NCBI GenBank assembly: GCA_034440575.1
Contig: JAOTOL010001626.1
Span: 896,001-960,000, forward strand
Source: Imbricaverruca yamaguchii
Taxonomy: Eukaryota > Arthropoda > Thecostraca > Neoverrucidae
Direction of reading: 5' to 3'
Length of the DNA: 64,000 bases
Position numbers and translations under genes: made by a program. Numbering within the stretch: position 1 is the stretch's first letter; each line of letters opens with the position of its first letter. Below the pieces are notes generated by a model. That model was given only the letters and a program-made list of their open reading frames with translations. It was not told the origin of the DNA and searched no databases. This document shows positions 1 to 11,455 of the stretch, piece after piece.

Positions 1-96
1 CCACCCTCAGGTGTAACTCACTTCCTTACCGTCCACCCTCAGGTGTAACTCACTTCCTTACCGTCCAGCCTCAGGTGTAACTCACTTCCAAACTAC
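1..96. repeat. 32-bp minisatellite, 3 copies, cut by window edge
   Basis: Three head-to-tail copies of a 32-bp unit start at 1, 33 and 65. Each carries CTCAGGTGTAACTCACTTCC. The array enters from the left, so its full length is unknown. Confidence 0.85.
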
Positions 97-155
97 CTGG
101 CCTGTGGTGGGACTCACTTCACGGCATCAGATGTCATTCACTGTCCAACCTCAGT

Positions 156-735
156 TGGGATCCACCTCCCCACCGTCTGTCCTCGGGTGCGACCCACCGA
201 CTGTCCCCAGATGTGATCCACCGTCTGTCCTCAGGTGCGACCAACCGTCTGTCCTCAGATGTGACCCACCATCTGTCCTCAGGTGTGACCCACCGTCTGC
301 CCTCAGGTGCGACCAACCGTCTGCCCTCAGATGTGATCCACAGTCTGTCCTCAGGTGTCGGTGCGACCAACCGTCTGCCCTCAGATGTTCCACAGTCCTC
401 AGGTGCGACCAACCGTCTGTCCTCAGGTGTGACCCACCATCTTTCCTCAGGTGCGACCAACCGTCTGTCCTCAGATGTGACCCACCATCTGTCCTCAGGT
501 GTGACCCACCGTCTGCCCTCAGGTGTGACCCACCGTCTGACTTCAGGTGTGACCCACCGTCTGACTTCAGGTGTGACCCACCATCTTTCCTCGGGTACGA
601 CCCACCGTCTGTCCTCAGATGTGACCCACCATCTGTCCTCAGGTGTGACCCACCGTCTGCCCTCAGGTGCGACCCACCGTCTGACTTCAGGTGTGACCCA
701 CCGTCTGACTTCAGGTGTGACCCAGGTGTGACCTG
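156..735. repeat. 24-bp minisatellite, about 24 copies
   Basis: Tandem 24-bp units with core ACCCACCGTCTGTCCTCAGG. Variants are ACCAACCGTCTGC and CTGACTTCAGG. The period is a multiple of three, so all frames stay open on both strands. I see no coding signal. The last monomer runs into a perfect inverted copy at 725-751. Confidence 0.9.
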
Positions 736-751
736 GGTCGCAGGTCACACC
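725..751. other. Perfect 11-bp hairpin at the right end of the 24-bp array
   Basis: GGTGTGACCTG (725-735) is followed by a 5-nt loop and its exact reverse complement (741-751). The left arm is the array monomer, so the array ends in an inverted monomer copy. Confidence 0.85.
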
Positions 752-1190
752 CATCTCACTGCAGTGTCCCGACGCCTCCAATGTCGGGCCACTGGAGGCG
801 TCACCGGCAGGAGCTCCCTCTAGCGGGGGCGGCTGCCACTCCTATGCACTGTGAATCACTAGCAACGGCACTGGCCACGTCTCCACCTACGAACTGCGCT
901 ATTCAATAGCTGACAATTGAGCGGCCCACGCACCCCACCAAGGATGCGTGGGCCACTTAAGTCCGTTGTTTGTCTCACTGAGTGCCGCGTAGGTGGCGTG
1001 GGCGCATACGTCCTCGAGGATGATTGAAGAACCCGACTGAAGGCATTAGAAGAAGATAACCGCAATAGCGACTTACGGGGGTGAAGTAGATCCTTCTCGA
1101 GGACGCTGTTTCTGGGAGAAGCTGTCGCTGACTTCGGATGCTCAAGCATAGTGGATTGGGGTCTATGACACTCGGTCCTGGATCACTCGT
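752..1190. other. Unique sequence, no gene recognised
   Basis: Mixed-composition sequence with short open frames only. No domain, splice-bounded exon or repeat was recognised. Confidence 0.5.
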
Positions 1191-1194
1191 ACAG

Positions 1195-1515
1195 TCTGGG
1201 TCATGCGCCCAGTCCCAATCTACATATTCAGTTCCGGTCTACACATCCAGTTCTGGTCTGCACATCCAGTTTCAATATACGCTATTCAATATACGCTGCA
1301 CATTCAATATTCAATATATTTCAAGATAGGTTCCAGTATACACATCGAGCCCCGATCTCCACATCCAGTTCCGCTCTACACATTCATTCCTAGTATACAC
1401 ACTCTCTCTTGGTCTATGCATCCAGTCTCGGTCTACAGATCCACTATTAGTGTACCATCCAGTCTCGGTCTGCAGATCCAGTCTGGGTCTGCGCACCCAG
1501 TCTGAGTCTGCAGAT
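1195..1515. repeat. Degenerate 19-20-bp tandem repeat
   Basis: Repeated blocks of the form TCCAGTTCCGGTCTACACA with many substitutions and small indels. An old, decayed minisatellite. Confidence 0.65.
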
Positions 1516-1858
1516 CCGGGTGTCTATCGCACCATCTACAGATAGCTGTCGCACCAGGAAAACGCGACACATTTCTGCAAGTCATCCGCGCGCAACTGCT
1601 GGCCGCGTGACACAAACACCGGCTAACTGTAGCTCGCGGAAGCCCGTCCAGCCAGTGGCCGGCGGCGTTTGTCATGAGAATACAACAGCTCTCTGCTCTG
1701 CTTTCACAACGTTAACTGGCGAGTAATTGCTCGTTCAGTTTCGGCTTCCGTCTGCACACGACGTTATATCGCTTTGTTCACGGCCCGGCGGAAGTGGCGG
1801 CCCGCCGTGCTAACTGTGCTCCGCCGGCCGTACTAGCTGGGGTGTACCGCCAGCAAGA
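1516..1858. other. Unique GC-rich spacer
   Basis: No coding or repeat signal recognised between two tandem arrays. Confidence 0.5.
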
Positions 1859-3278
1859 CCGCCTTACCGTGGCGAGTGTGGGTACCACCAGGTGTGGAGA
1901 CTGTCTTACCGTGTCAAGTGTGGGTACCGCCAGGTGTGGAGACTGCCTTACTGTGGCGAATGTAGGCACCACCAGGTATGGCGACTGTCTTACTGTGGCG
2001 AGTGTAGGTATCACCAGGTGTGGAGACTGCCTTACTGTGGCGAGTGTAGGCACCACCAGGTATGGAGACTGTCTTACTGTGGCGAGTGTGGGTACCACCA
2101 GGTGTGGCGACTGCCTTACTGTGGCGAGTGTAGGCACCACCAGGTATGGAGACTGTCTTACTGTGGCGAGTGTGGGTACCACCAGGTGTGGCGACTGTCT
2201 TACTGTGGCGAGTGTAGGTACCACCAGGTGTGGCGACTGTCTTACTGTGGCGAGTGTAGGCACCACCAGGTATGGAGACTGTCTTACTGTGGCGAGTGTG
2301 GGTACCACCAGGTGTGGCGACTGTCTTACTGTGGCGAGTGTAGGTACCACCAGGTGTGGCGACTGCCTTACTGTGGCGAGTGTAGGTATCACCAGGTGTG
2401 GAGACTGCCTTACTGTGGCGAGTGTAGGTACCACCAGGTGTGGCGACTGTCTTACTGTGGCGAGTGTAGGTACCACCAGGTGTGGCGACTGTCTTACTGT
2501 GGCGAGTGTAGGTACCACCAGGTGTGGCGACTGTCTTACTGTGGCGAGTGTAGGTACCACCAGGTGTGGCGACTGTCTTACTGTGGCGAGTGTAGGTATC
2601 ACCAGGTGTGGAGACTGTCTTACTGTGGCGAGTGTAGGTACCACCAGGTGTGGAGACTGCCTTACTGTGGCGAGTGTAGGTATCACCAGGTGTGGAGACT
2701 GCCTTACTGTGGCGAGTGTAGGTACCACCAGGTGTGGCGACTGTCTTACTGTGGCGAGTGTAGGTACCACCAGGTGTGGCGACTGTCTTACTGTGGCGAG
2801 TGTAGGTACCACCAGGTGTGGAGACTGTCTTACTGTGGCGAGTGTAGGTATCACCAGGTGTGGAGACTGTCTTACCGTGTCAAATGTGGGTACCACCAGG
2901 TGTGGAGACTGCCTTACTGTGGCGAGTGTAGGTACCACCAGGTGTGGAGACTGTCTTACTGTGGCGAGTGTAGGTACCACCAGGTGTGGCGACTGTCTTA
3001 CTGTGGCGAGTGTAGGTATCACCAGGTGTGGAGACTGTCTTACCGTGGCGAGTGTGGGTACCGCCAGGTGTGGAGACTGCCTTACTGTGGCGAGTGTAGG
3101 TACCACCAGGTGTGGCGACTGCCTTACTGTGGCGAGTGTAGGTACCACCAGGTGTGGAGACTGTCTTACTGTGGCGAGTGTAGGTACCACCAGGTGTGGC
3201 GACTGTCTTACTGTGGCGAGTGTAGGTACCACCAGGTGTGGAGACTGCCTTACTGTGGCGAGTGTAGGTACCACCAGG
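1859..3278. repeat. 42-bp minisatellite, left part (about 34 copies)
   Basis: Tightly conserved 42-bp units with blocks GTGGCGAGTGTAGG, TACCACCAGGTGTGG and GACTGTCTTACT. The main variation is T/C at fixed sites. Both strands are open for about 500 codons because 42 is divisible by three. The same monomer resumes at 3866 after an inserted retrotransposon end, so the two blocks were once one array. Confidence 0.95.
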
Positions 3279-3865
3279 TCGGCACGAAGACCCTATGTCT
3301 GTGCCGGATGACCCTGTGTCTCGGCACAGGATTTCTACCCGACTATCTCTAAATACATCCATGAGAAGTGGTAACGCAGTTGGGACGCCCAGGGCACCAA
3401 CAAACTCAAGCAAATCAAGCCGCACGTAGGGCATTGGCCGTCGTCCTCCAGGAAGGTACGAGCCAAGGAGGTTGCATTAGCACGACTGCGAATAGGACAC
3501 ACGTACGCAACACACTGTCACCTGCTCAAACATGAGACCAGACCAGTGTTCCCACGATGCAACTCGTCCCTGACAGTACATCATATTTTGACATGTCACC
3601 TTCACGCACAGGACAGAGCCCAGTACTGTGGGACCAACAGAATGCTCTCCAGTCTTCTTGCAGATGACTCAGAATGCTTAGGGAATGTGTTCCGCTCGTT
3701 GCAAAAAACAGGTTTTCCAATAATATATCCGGGACAGTGAAGATGTCGTGCTAAACTGTACCACAAGTCCATATATCTGAGTAGGTAGTGCATACTGTTA
3801 TGGGCGCTAAATGATCTACACTGGTCGACGCGCCCAAAAACTCCAATTATCATCATCATCATCAG
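3279..3865 (+). mobile_element. 5'-truncated I-superclade LINE, 3' end of ORF2 plus 3' UTR
   Basis: Reading from about 3330, the translation gives a KYIHEKW..RSWDAQ segment, then KLKQIKP, then LARLRIGHTYATHCHL, then a Cys/His block with CNSSLTVHHILTC, ending at a stop near 3739. This order is typical of the region after RNase H in I/Jockey-type LINEs. A TAA interrupts the frame between IHEKW and RSWDA, so the copy is dead. The 3' UTR carries GGGCGC...GCGCCC (3802-3835) and ends in (ATC)n at 3851-3865. It lies inside the 42-bp minisatellite. The clade assignment rests on motif memory, not alignment. Confidence 0.8.
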
Positions 3866-4735
3866 GTACCGCCAGGTGTCGTGACCGTCTTACCGTGTCA
3901 AGTGTGGGTGCCAACAGGTGTGGTGGCTGACTTACCGTGTCAAGTGTGGGTGCCAACAGGTGTGGTGGCTGACTTACCGTGTCAAGTGTGGGTACCGCCA
4001 GGTGTGGTGACTGTCTTACCATGTCAGGTGTGGGTACCACCATATGTGGTCACTGTCCTACCGTGGCGAGTGTGGGTGCCAACAGGTGTGGTGGCTGACT
4101 TACCGTGTCAAGTATGGGTACCGCCAGGTGTGGTGACTGTCTTACCATGTCAGGTGTGGGCACCACCATATGTGGTAACTGTCCTACCGTGGCGAGTGTG
4201 GGTGCCAACAGGCATGGTGACTATCTTACTGTGTCAAGTGTGGATACCAACAGGTGTGGTGACTATCTTACCGTGTCAATTGTGGGTGCCAACAGGTGTG
4301 GTGGCTGTCTTACCGTGTCAAGTGTGGGTGCCAACAGGTGTGGTGGCTGTCTTACCCTGTCAAGTGTGGGTGCCAACAGGTGTGGTGGCTGTCTTACCCT
4401 GTCAAGTGTGGATACCAACAGGTATGGTGACTATCTTACTGTGTCAAGTGTGGATACCAACAGGTATGGTGACTATCTTATTGTGTCAAGTATGGGTACC
4501 ACCAGGTGTGCTGACTGTCTTACCGTGGCGAGTGTAAGTACCACCAGGTGTGGTGACTGTCTTACAATGCCAGGTGTGGGTGCCACCATATGTGATAACT
4601 GTCTTACTGTATCAAGTGTGGGGTCCAACGGGTATGATGACAGCCTTACCGTGTCGAGTGTACCACCAGGTGCACCACCATGTATGGTGACTCTTACCAT
4701 GTTGAGTGTACCACCCGGTGTGGCGACTGCCATGC
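3866..4735. repeat. 42-bp minisatellite, right part (about 21 copies, diverged)
   Basis: Same 42-bp period and related monomer as 1859-3278. Here the units mostly read GTGCCAACAGGTGTGG and TTACCGTGTCAAGTGTGG, and units differ from one another more than on the left side. Confidence 0.92.
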
Positions 4736-4755
4736 CTGGTCTGCTGTCGACCAGA

Positions 4756-4788
4756 CCAGATTGGATGCCCCACTAGCATCCAATCTGG
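4756..4788. other. Perfect 13-bp hairpin just after the 42-bp array
   Basis: CCAGATTGGATGC (4756-4768), a 7-nt loop, then GCATCCAATCTGG (4776-4788). The arms match perfectly and are not part of the array monomer. Role unknown. Confidence 0.85.
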
Positions 4789-5833
4789 CCGTCTCCAACT
4801 CCTTTTTGTTGGCCAGAGTGCGGGCTGGTGATTTGGTGTGGTGGCGTCCGGCTGGGCGACTCTGACGTCTGCGGCTGTAGCAGTTGATTAGCGTGGGCTG
4901 GTGACCGGCTGGATTGGTGCTAGCGGTGCAATGATAGCTGGCAACATCGTTACTGAACGCTAGGCACTAAACTCGATGGAAAATAGGCGCGCCATGTCAT
5001 TTGTGCGGGTGTGTTAATGACGGATCCATCCGGTTCCCGGCAGTCGCGTAGAATGACATACACTTTTACTTGTAAGTAGACATGTGTGCCATACGGTGGC
5101 AGGTTGTCGGCGCCGCTGCCAGTCGACTGCGAGCCGCACGCGGCGGCCGTACGTCCAGCTGAATTCGGTCCACTCTCGAGCTCGCCTGACATTTTATCTT
5201 GCAGGGGCTTAGGCGAGCCCCACCTCGAAAACCGCCACCCAGAGCGGCTCAGTTGATGTCACCGGGCTCAGAACTCGGACTCAGACGGAGCGTGCAGTTA
5301 GTGGACGGGCCGCGGGTGTGACGTAACGTCAGCACGATGTCGGCGCACCTCCAACCCGCTGCCGGCCTCCCTTCATCCAGCCCCTGGCCTCTCTCCGGAC
5401 AGCGTGATGACGACATTCGGCAATACGTACGCGCGCGCCATTATCCGGGACAAGTTCTGAGAAATCGACCGCAGGAGATGTTTCCAGCCCAATTGCTGAT
5501 TAAAGTATTCAGAATGTTCTGTCCCGTACCGATTTATGCAAGCCGAATGACCGCGTGCATTTTTCAGGCGGCATGCATTCGTGCTGGTGACATCATCTAA
5601 TAGTAACCTTGGTTTGCACTGGACCGGATCTCGTGGTTTCCGCTCAGACCTCAGTGTTCCACGGCTGTGTACAGAATACTTAATTGGCTCAAGGTTTTGA
5701 AAGCAGCTACCTCCACCACAATTTGTTGGCACTCTTTGCTGCTCCTCTTCAGAAGATATCTGGCATTATGACACGCCATAATTATTGCAGTATTGCTATG
5801 ACTTATCTCTCGTACGGCATCTACATGGAACGC
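4789..5833. other. Unique sequence upstream of exon 1, no gene recognised
   Basis: About 1 kb of non-repetitive sequence with only short frames. It could contain an upstream non-coding exon or promoter of the SIPA1L gene, but nothing here shows that directly. Confidence 0.45.
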
Positions 5834-6902
5834 TGGACGCTGGTCCCCACCACACACAGCCTGCAGCTGGGACCGTCTGACAGGCTGGACGCTGGCCCCC
5901 ACCACACACAACCTGTAACTGGGACCGTCTGACAGGCTGGACGCTGGTCCCCACCACACACAGCCTGCAGCTGGGACCGACTGACAGGCTGGACGCTGGT
6001 CCCCACCACACACAGCCTGCAGCTGGGACCGACTGACAGGCTGGACGCTGGTCCCCACCACACACAGCCTGCAGCTGGGACCGTCTGACAGGCTGGACGC
6101 TGGTCCCCACCACACACAGCCTGCAGCTGGGACCGTACTGACAGGCTGGACGCTGGTCCCCACCACACACAGCCTGCAGCTGGGACCGTCTGACAGGCTG
6201 GACGCTGGTCCCCACCACACACAGCCTGCAGCTGGGACCGTCTGACAGGCTGGACGCTGGTCCCCACCACACACAGCCTGCAGCTAGGACCGACTGACAG
6301 GCTGGACGCTGGTCCCCACCACACACAGCCTGCAGCTGGGACCGACTGACAGGCTGGACGCTGGTCCCCACCACACACAGCCTGCAGCTAGGACCGTCTG
6401 ACAGGCTGGACGCTGGTCCCCACCACACACAGCCTGCAGCTGGGACCGTCTGACAGGCTGGACGCTGGTCCCCACCACACACAGCCTGCAGCTGGGACCG
6501 TCTGACAGGCTGGACGCTGGTCCCCACCACACACAGCCTGCAGCTGGGACCGTCTGACAGGCTGGACGCTGGTCCCCACCACACACAGCCTGCAGCTGGG
6601 ACCGTCTGACAGGCTGGACGCTGGTCCCCACCACACACAGCCTGTAACTGGGACCGTCTGACAGGCTGGACGCTGGTCCCCACCACACACAGCCTGTAAC
6701 TGGGACCGTCTGACAGGCTGGACGCTGGTCCCCACCACACACAGCCTGTAACTGGGACCGTCTGACAGGCTGGACGCTGGTCCCCACCACACACAGCCTG
6801 TAACTGGGACCGTCTGACAGGCTGGACGCTGGTCCCCACCACACACAGCCTGCAGCTGGGACCGTCTGACAGGCTGGACGCTGGTCCCCACCACACACAG
6901 CC
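5834..6902. repeat. 52-bp minisatellite, about 20 copies, ending 37 bp before a splice acceptor
   Basis: Highly uniform 52-bp units. Each contains CAGGCTGGACGCTGG, CCACCACACACAGCCTG and CTGGGACCGTCTGA. CAGGCTG pairs with CAGCCTG in the same unit (7-bp stem). One unit near 6128 carries a 1-bp insertion, and a block of four consecutive units (about 6640-6810) shares the TGTAACTGG variant, a sign of local unit duplication. The last unit decays at 6902, next to TTGCAG at 6934-6939. Confidence 0.95.
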
Positions 6903-6970
6903 CGCCGAGGGACCGTTTGACGCAGTTCGTCTGTTGCAGGGGGAGGCGGCTGTGTGCGCCGCCACGGATG

Positions 6971-6978
6971 TGACGTCA
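6971..6978. promoter_or_regulatory. CRE palindrome TGACGTCA 31 bp before the start codon
   Basis: A perfect CREB/ATF consensus octamer, followed by GTGACGTGACGG half-sites, in the 5' leader of exon 1. It could be a core-promoter or 5' UTR element. No TATA box was seen nearby. Confidence 0.45.
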
Positions 6979-7008
6979 CTGCGTGACGTGACGGCAGCGA
7001 CCGCCACC

Positions 7009-7991
7009 ATGGATGGCCTGGTGATGCCGCCTCCGACCAGCCACGCACTGCGCGAGCGAAGCTTCGCGCACACGCACGCGCGCATGCAGGGCTACGGCAA
7101 GGGCGTGTCGACGTCGGCGTTCGGCGCGGCGGCGGCGCGCGCCAGCTACAGCGAGCGGCTGTACCCGCGCGGCCACGAGCGGCCGCCTCCGCCGCCTGTC
7201 GCCGGACCGCACAGCCTGCGCGCCGCAGACGTGGTGGCCGGCACGGTGGCCGCCGGCGGCGCGCCGCTCTACCGCAGCAACTCGTCGCTGGAGCTGGAGC
7301 ACGCCGCCGTCGCCGGCAGCAGCAGCGGCGGCGGCCCGCTGCGGCGCGAGTTCGGCTCGCACGGCTCGATCGACGCCATCGCAGCCGGCGACGCGTCGTT
7401 CGCCGTGCTGACCGAGTTCCGCAGTCTGGACCCGGAGGTGGCGGCGGCGCGCGAGGCGGCCGCTCGCCGCGCCGACGCCGACGCGGCCGACGCGGCGGCC
7501 GACGCCGCTGCCGACGCGAGTCCGCGGCTCAAGTCGCGCCTGCAGCGGCTGTGGGACCGCGAGCGGCGTGGGAGCCGCAAGGGCGCCGCCCCCTCCCCCG
7601 CCGCCGCCGCCGGCGCTGCCGTCGCCGTCGCCGAACCGTCGCTGTTCCGCAAGCTACGTGGCGGTGGCGGCGCCGGCGCCGGCCGAGCCACCGCCGAGCC
7701 GGAGACGCGGCGCTCGTCCGACTCGCTGGACGGCGAGGCGCGGCTGGAGGAGCGGCGCCGGCGGCGCGCGCTCGTCCACTACGACTGCCAGAGCCTGCTG
7801 GTGAACCTGGCGTCGGCTGCCGGCCGGCGCGGCCAGCTCGGCTGCAGGCGCAACACGGCCACCGGCGCCAGCGCCGCCTCGTCGGCGGCCAGGGCCGACC
7901 CGAGCAGGGAGGACGACCCGACGGCCGACTCAGCCTGCCGGCCCGAGGACGAGCTGCGCGGCGACGAGCGCGGGAACCATATTGTGCTCAG
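7009..7991 (+). CDS. SIPA1L: SIPA1-like RapGAP, coding exon 1 (N-terminal region)
   Basis: First coding exon of a signal-induced proliferation-associated 1-like protein, a Rap-specific GTPase activator family that in vertebrates acts at synapses and cell junctions. The ATG at 7009 has a perfect Kozak context (GCCACCATGG). Family landmarks are LYRSNSSLELEH (from residue 87), RREFGSHGSID (from 112), SLFRKLR (about 205), HYDCQSLLVNL (from 257) and RRNTATGASAA. The rest is low-complexity Ala, Gly and Arg, including an Ala/Asp run near residues 155-170, and is extremely GC-rich. The exon ends in AG at 7991 before GTACGT (phase 2). A possible acceptor (TTGCAG, 6934-6939) suggests an upstream non-coding exon. 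Long antisense frames here only reflect GC content. Confidence 0.88.
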
Positions 7992-8380
7992 GTACGTGGA
8001 CTCTCCTGTCGCTTATATTATGCCTGTTAAGAGTTATTTTATGCGATATGTATGTCATATCATATTGCATTTTGCATGCACAACTCTTCATAGTGTACCG
8101 CTAGCGTCATTGGGTGTGCAATGTCTCGTGTCTCGAGCCAGAAGACGCGACACAAGGCCGGCGGAGGGGCTGTTTGTTCCCATATCACCCATTTGGGAAA
8201 GGTTTGCTGTTTTGCTTCGCTAATCGGTCGAACACTTCCCCAAAAAGCCACATAGGTTGTCCGTATCCCAACTTCTGGATTTCTTCCTCAGTTGGTTAGG
8301 AGGGATGAAATAAAATGTGTAGATTGGTTTCGTGCTTATTATGTGTGATGGTTACGCACGTATGCACACAAACTTACATA
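7992..8380 (+). other. Intron 1, first part: donor and unique sequence
   Basis: Canonical donor GTACGT at 7992. Composition drops sharply from the very GC-rich exon to AT-richer intron. No other feature seen. Confidence 0.6.
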
Positions 8381-8527
8381 CACGCGCATGCATGCATACA
8401 TACATACATACATACATACATACATACATACATACATACGTACATACATACATACATGTATACATACATACATACATGCATACATACATACCTACATACA
8501 TACATGCATACATACATGCATGCGTGC

Positions 8528-8590
<63 letters not shown>
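8381..8590. repeat. Compound microsatellite (CATA)n-(CA)n-(TA)n
   Basis: About 140 bp of CATA units, then CA dinucleotides from about 8533, then TA dinucleotides to 8589. The same three-part order recurs at 31940-32150. Confidence 0.95.
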
Positions 8591-8591
<1 letters not shown>

Positions 8592-9338
8592 GTCAACATT
8601 TTAAGTCCTTAAATTGGCGCCTGACTACAATGTTAGAGCAGATCTGCTCCGCGAAATCTGGCGTCCTTCTGATGTAATGATTTTAGGTTGATGTTATTCG
8701 CTTCTGCTGGACGCCAATCTTGTTTCCGTGCTACCTCACATTTGCTCGTCACCTAGCTGTACACATGTTTGGATTGGATGGTGACCCCATGTAAATAGTT
8801 ACCATAAAAGTGATGTCACCGACGGCCGCGTCAAACTGTTTGGCAGTCTGCAAATACACAGACCATGCGGGGGAAGAGCACAACATCTGTCACTATCGCC
8901 TCTCACGTTGACGTGACGGACAGCTTGTGCTGGTCCTGCCGTCCAATTTCAACCGGGATGTTTTTTTTGGTGGGCCTGGGCTGCTGCTGACCAACTGCCG
9001 ACCTGACCCAACGCGGACCCATCAATGACCTGCCGATGACCCGCCGACGGCTTTTTGCTGGTGTGATAGCCTCCCCCGCTGACTCACCGGTGTATCGGGG
9101 GTATTGGGGCCCTGAACTATTCCTAGAGACTGATGTTGACGATTTTTCATCACTAAAGTGGCATTTTCTCCAAATGTAGAAGCATTTAAGAGACAACTAT
9201 TGTTATAAACAGACAACGATGCTAGTTCACATCTGATTTTTTTTCCGAAATCAGATAATTGTTTTAATTGCCCCCCCCCAACTGGTCAAAAACCGGACTA
9301 CTGAATTCACGCCTGCACTGAGTCGCATGTCGTTCCAG
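8591..9338 (+). other. Intron 1, remainder
   Basis: Unique sequence with a T8 run, a T10 run and a C9 run. The acceptor TTCCAG ends at 9338. No gene seen. Confidence 0.55.
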
Positions 9339-9607
9339 CTGCCCGTTCTTCCGCAACGAGATGGGCGGCGAGCGGGAGAGGGCGCTGCACCTGTCGCCGG
9401 CTGGTAGCCGACGACGGCGGCCGACGGCGAGCCGGTCGGAGGCGCTGCTGCACCGTCCAGCCGCCACCTGCGGCCTGTCCGTGCTGGAGCAGCCGACGGC
9501 CGCCTCCCACTGGCCGGCCGCCGCCTGCCCCTTCAGCCGCACCGGCCCGGCCGTCGAGTACTCCAGCCGCGGCAGCTACTACTACAAACACTTCTTCCAC
9601 GGACGAG
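9339..9607 (+). CDS. SIPA1L: SIPA1-like RapGAP, coding exon 2
   Basis: The exon starts after TTCCAG. Its first base completes the split Ser codon, giving SCPFFRNEMGGERER, a strong match to the family block SCP-x-FRNE-x-GGE-x-ER. It continues through a poorly conserved Arg/Ser/Ala-rich stretch to LSVLEQP and ends with YYYKHFFHGR, the lead-in to the RapGAP region. The donor is GTGGGT at 9608 (phase 1) and the split codon becomes Glu when joined to exon 3. Length is 269 bp. The middle part is shorter and less acidic than I recall for vertebrate members. Confidence 0.87.
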
Positions 9608-10261
9608 GTGGGTGGTGCGGCGGGACGGCTTGTCGGTTGGCTGGCGTCGGAGGCGGACGGCGTGCTGAGGTCGGCCGTGGTGTGGCGCGGTGGGAGGAGG
9701 AGGTGGTGGACGCGTGGAATGGCTTGGCAGCGTCGGTGACTGCGTGCTAAATTGAATGTGCACCGTCGGAAACCATCGGAAAGCCTGCATACTTGGGTGA
9801 GGATGAGCGGTCGTTACGATCACGAGTTCTACCGCCTGCTCAACAGTCGAGTTCGATCTCGATTTGGAAGAATCGAACTTTCATCCTCTTTCGAGAATGG
9901 AAGTTCGATCACCATTCTCATTATCTACTCAGAACATTCAGAACACAAACAAACGCATTGACAGGTGTCAGTGGCCATTCGACGAGTTGACTGAAGGCAT
10001 AGAGCAACATCCGACGGCACTGGAAAAGCCTGACAACACAGTCAGGTCACGTCCAGTATCCGTCACACTGCCGCATTGGTCGCAGTCGCGCCGACTGAAT
10101 CTCGACCTCACGGCAGCGGCAGCGCCCCTGGCGGCCGACGGCCACCTTGGCTCGGTCCGCGTTTGAGCGCCATGCGCCGCGAGTTGATGGATCTAGCGGC
10201 CAGACAAGAAAGCGTGCAGCCGGTGCCTCTGCTGCAAACTCGGCTCTGCGTGCCACCCCGT
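9608..10261 (+). other. Intron 2, first part
   Basis: Unique sequence after donor GTGGGT. No gene or mobile element recognised. Confidence 0.55.
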
Positions 10262-11455
10262 GGCAGCGCTGGAGAGAGGGATCACCGCCCAGTGGCTACG
10301 GGAAAGTCACCGCCCTATGGATGCCGTGTGGATAAGGGTGACCACCGCCCTGTGGATGCCGTATGAATAAGGGGGACCACCGCCCTATGGATGCCGTATG
10401 GATAAGGGGGACCACCGCCCTGTGGATGTCGTATGAATAAGGGGGACCACCGCCCTATGGATGCCGTATGGATAAGGGGGACCACCGCCCTGCAGATGCC
10501 GTATGAATAAGGGGGTCCACCGCCCTATGGATGCCGTATGAATAAGGGGGACCACCGCCCTGTGGATGCCGTATGAATAAGGGGGATCACCGCCCTGTAG
10601 ATGCCGTATGGATAAGGGGGACCACCGCCCTGTAGATGCCGTATGAATAAAGGGCACCACCGCCCTGTAGATGCCGTATGGATAAGGGGGACCACCGCCC
10701 TGTAGATGCCGTATGGATAAGGGGGACCACCGCCCTGTAGATGCCGTATGGATAAGGGGGACCACCGCCCTGTAGATGCCGTATGGATAAGGGGGACCAC
10801 CGCCCTGTGGATGCCGTATGGATAAGGGGGACCACCGCCCTGTAGATGCCGTATGGATAAGGGGGACCACCGCCCTGTAGATGCCGTGTGGATAAGGGTG
10901 ACCACCGCCCTGTAGATGCCGTATGAATAAGGGGGACCACCGCCCTGTAGATGCCGTATGAATAAGGGGGACCACCGCCCTGTGGATGCCGTATGAATAA
11001 GGGGGACCATCGCCCTGTAGATGCCGTATGGAGAGGGGACCACCGCCCTGTGGATGCCGTATGGATAAGGGGGATCACCGCCCTGTAGATGCCGTATGGA
11101 TAAGGGGGACCACCGCCCTGTAGATGCCGTATGGATAAGGGGGATCACCGCCCTGTAGATGCCGTATGGATAAGGGGGACCACCGCCCTGTGGGTGCCGT
11201 ATGAATAAGGGGGATCACCGCCCTGTAGATGCCGTATGGATAAGGGGGACCACCGCCCTGTAGATGCCGTATGAATAAGGGGGTCCACCGCCCTATGGAT
11301 GCCGTATGAATAAGGGGGACCACCGCCCTGTAGATGCCGTATGAATAAGGGGGATCACCGCCCTGTAGATGCCGTATGGATAAGGGGGACCACCGCCCTG
11401 TAGATGCCGTATGGATAAGGGGGAACCACCGCCCTGTGGGTGCCGTGCGGAGAGG
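10262..11455. repeat. 35-bp minisatellite, about 34 copies
   Basis: Uniform 35-bp units with GATGCCGTATGGATAAGG and GGGACCACCGCCCTGTA. GGATAAGG/GAATAAGG and GACC/GATC alternate as variants. The period is not divisible by three, so one strand is read in shifting frames. Confidence 0.95.

Noticed and set aside
1778..3352. Open frames of about 500 codons on both strands
   Set aside because: They come from a 42-bp repeat with a period divisible by three; all frames are open and nothing suggests translation.
5796..7085. Antisense 429-codon frame rich in CVWWGP
   Set aside because: Produced by the 52-bp repeat read in rotating frames, extending into antisense of exon 1.
6976..7691. Long antisense frames across exon 1
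   Set aside because: Expected from very GC-rich coding sequence; the sense strand carries the conserved motifs.
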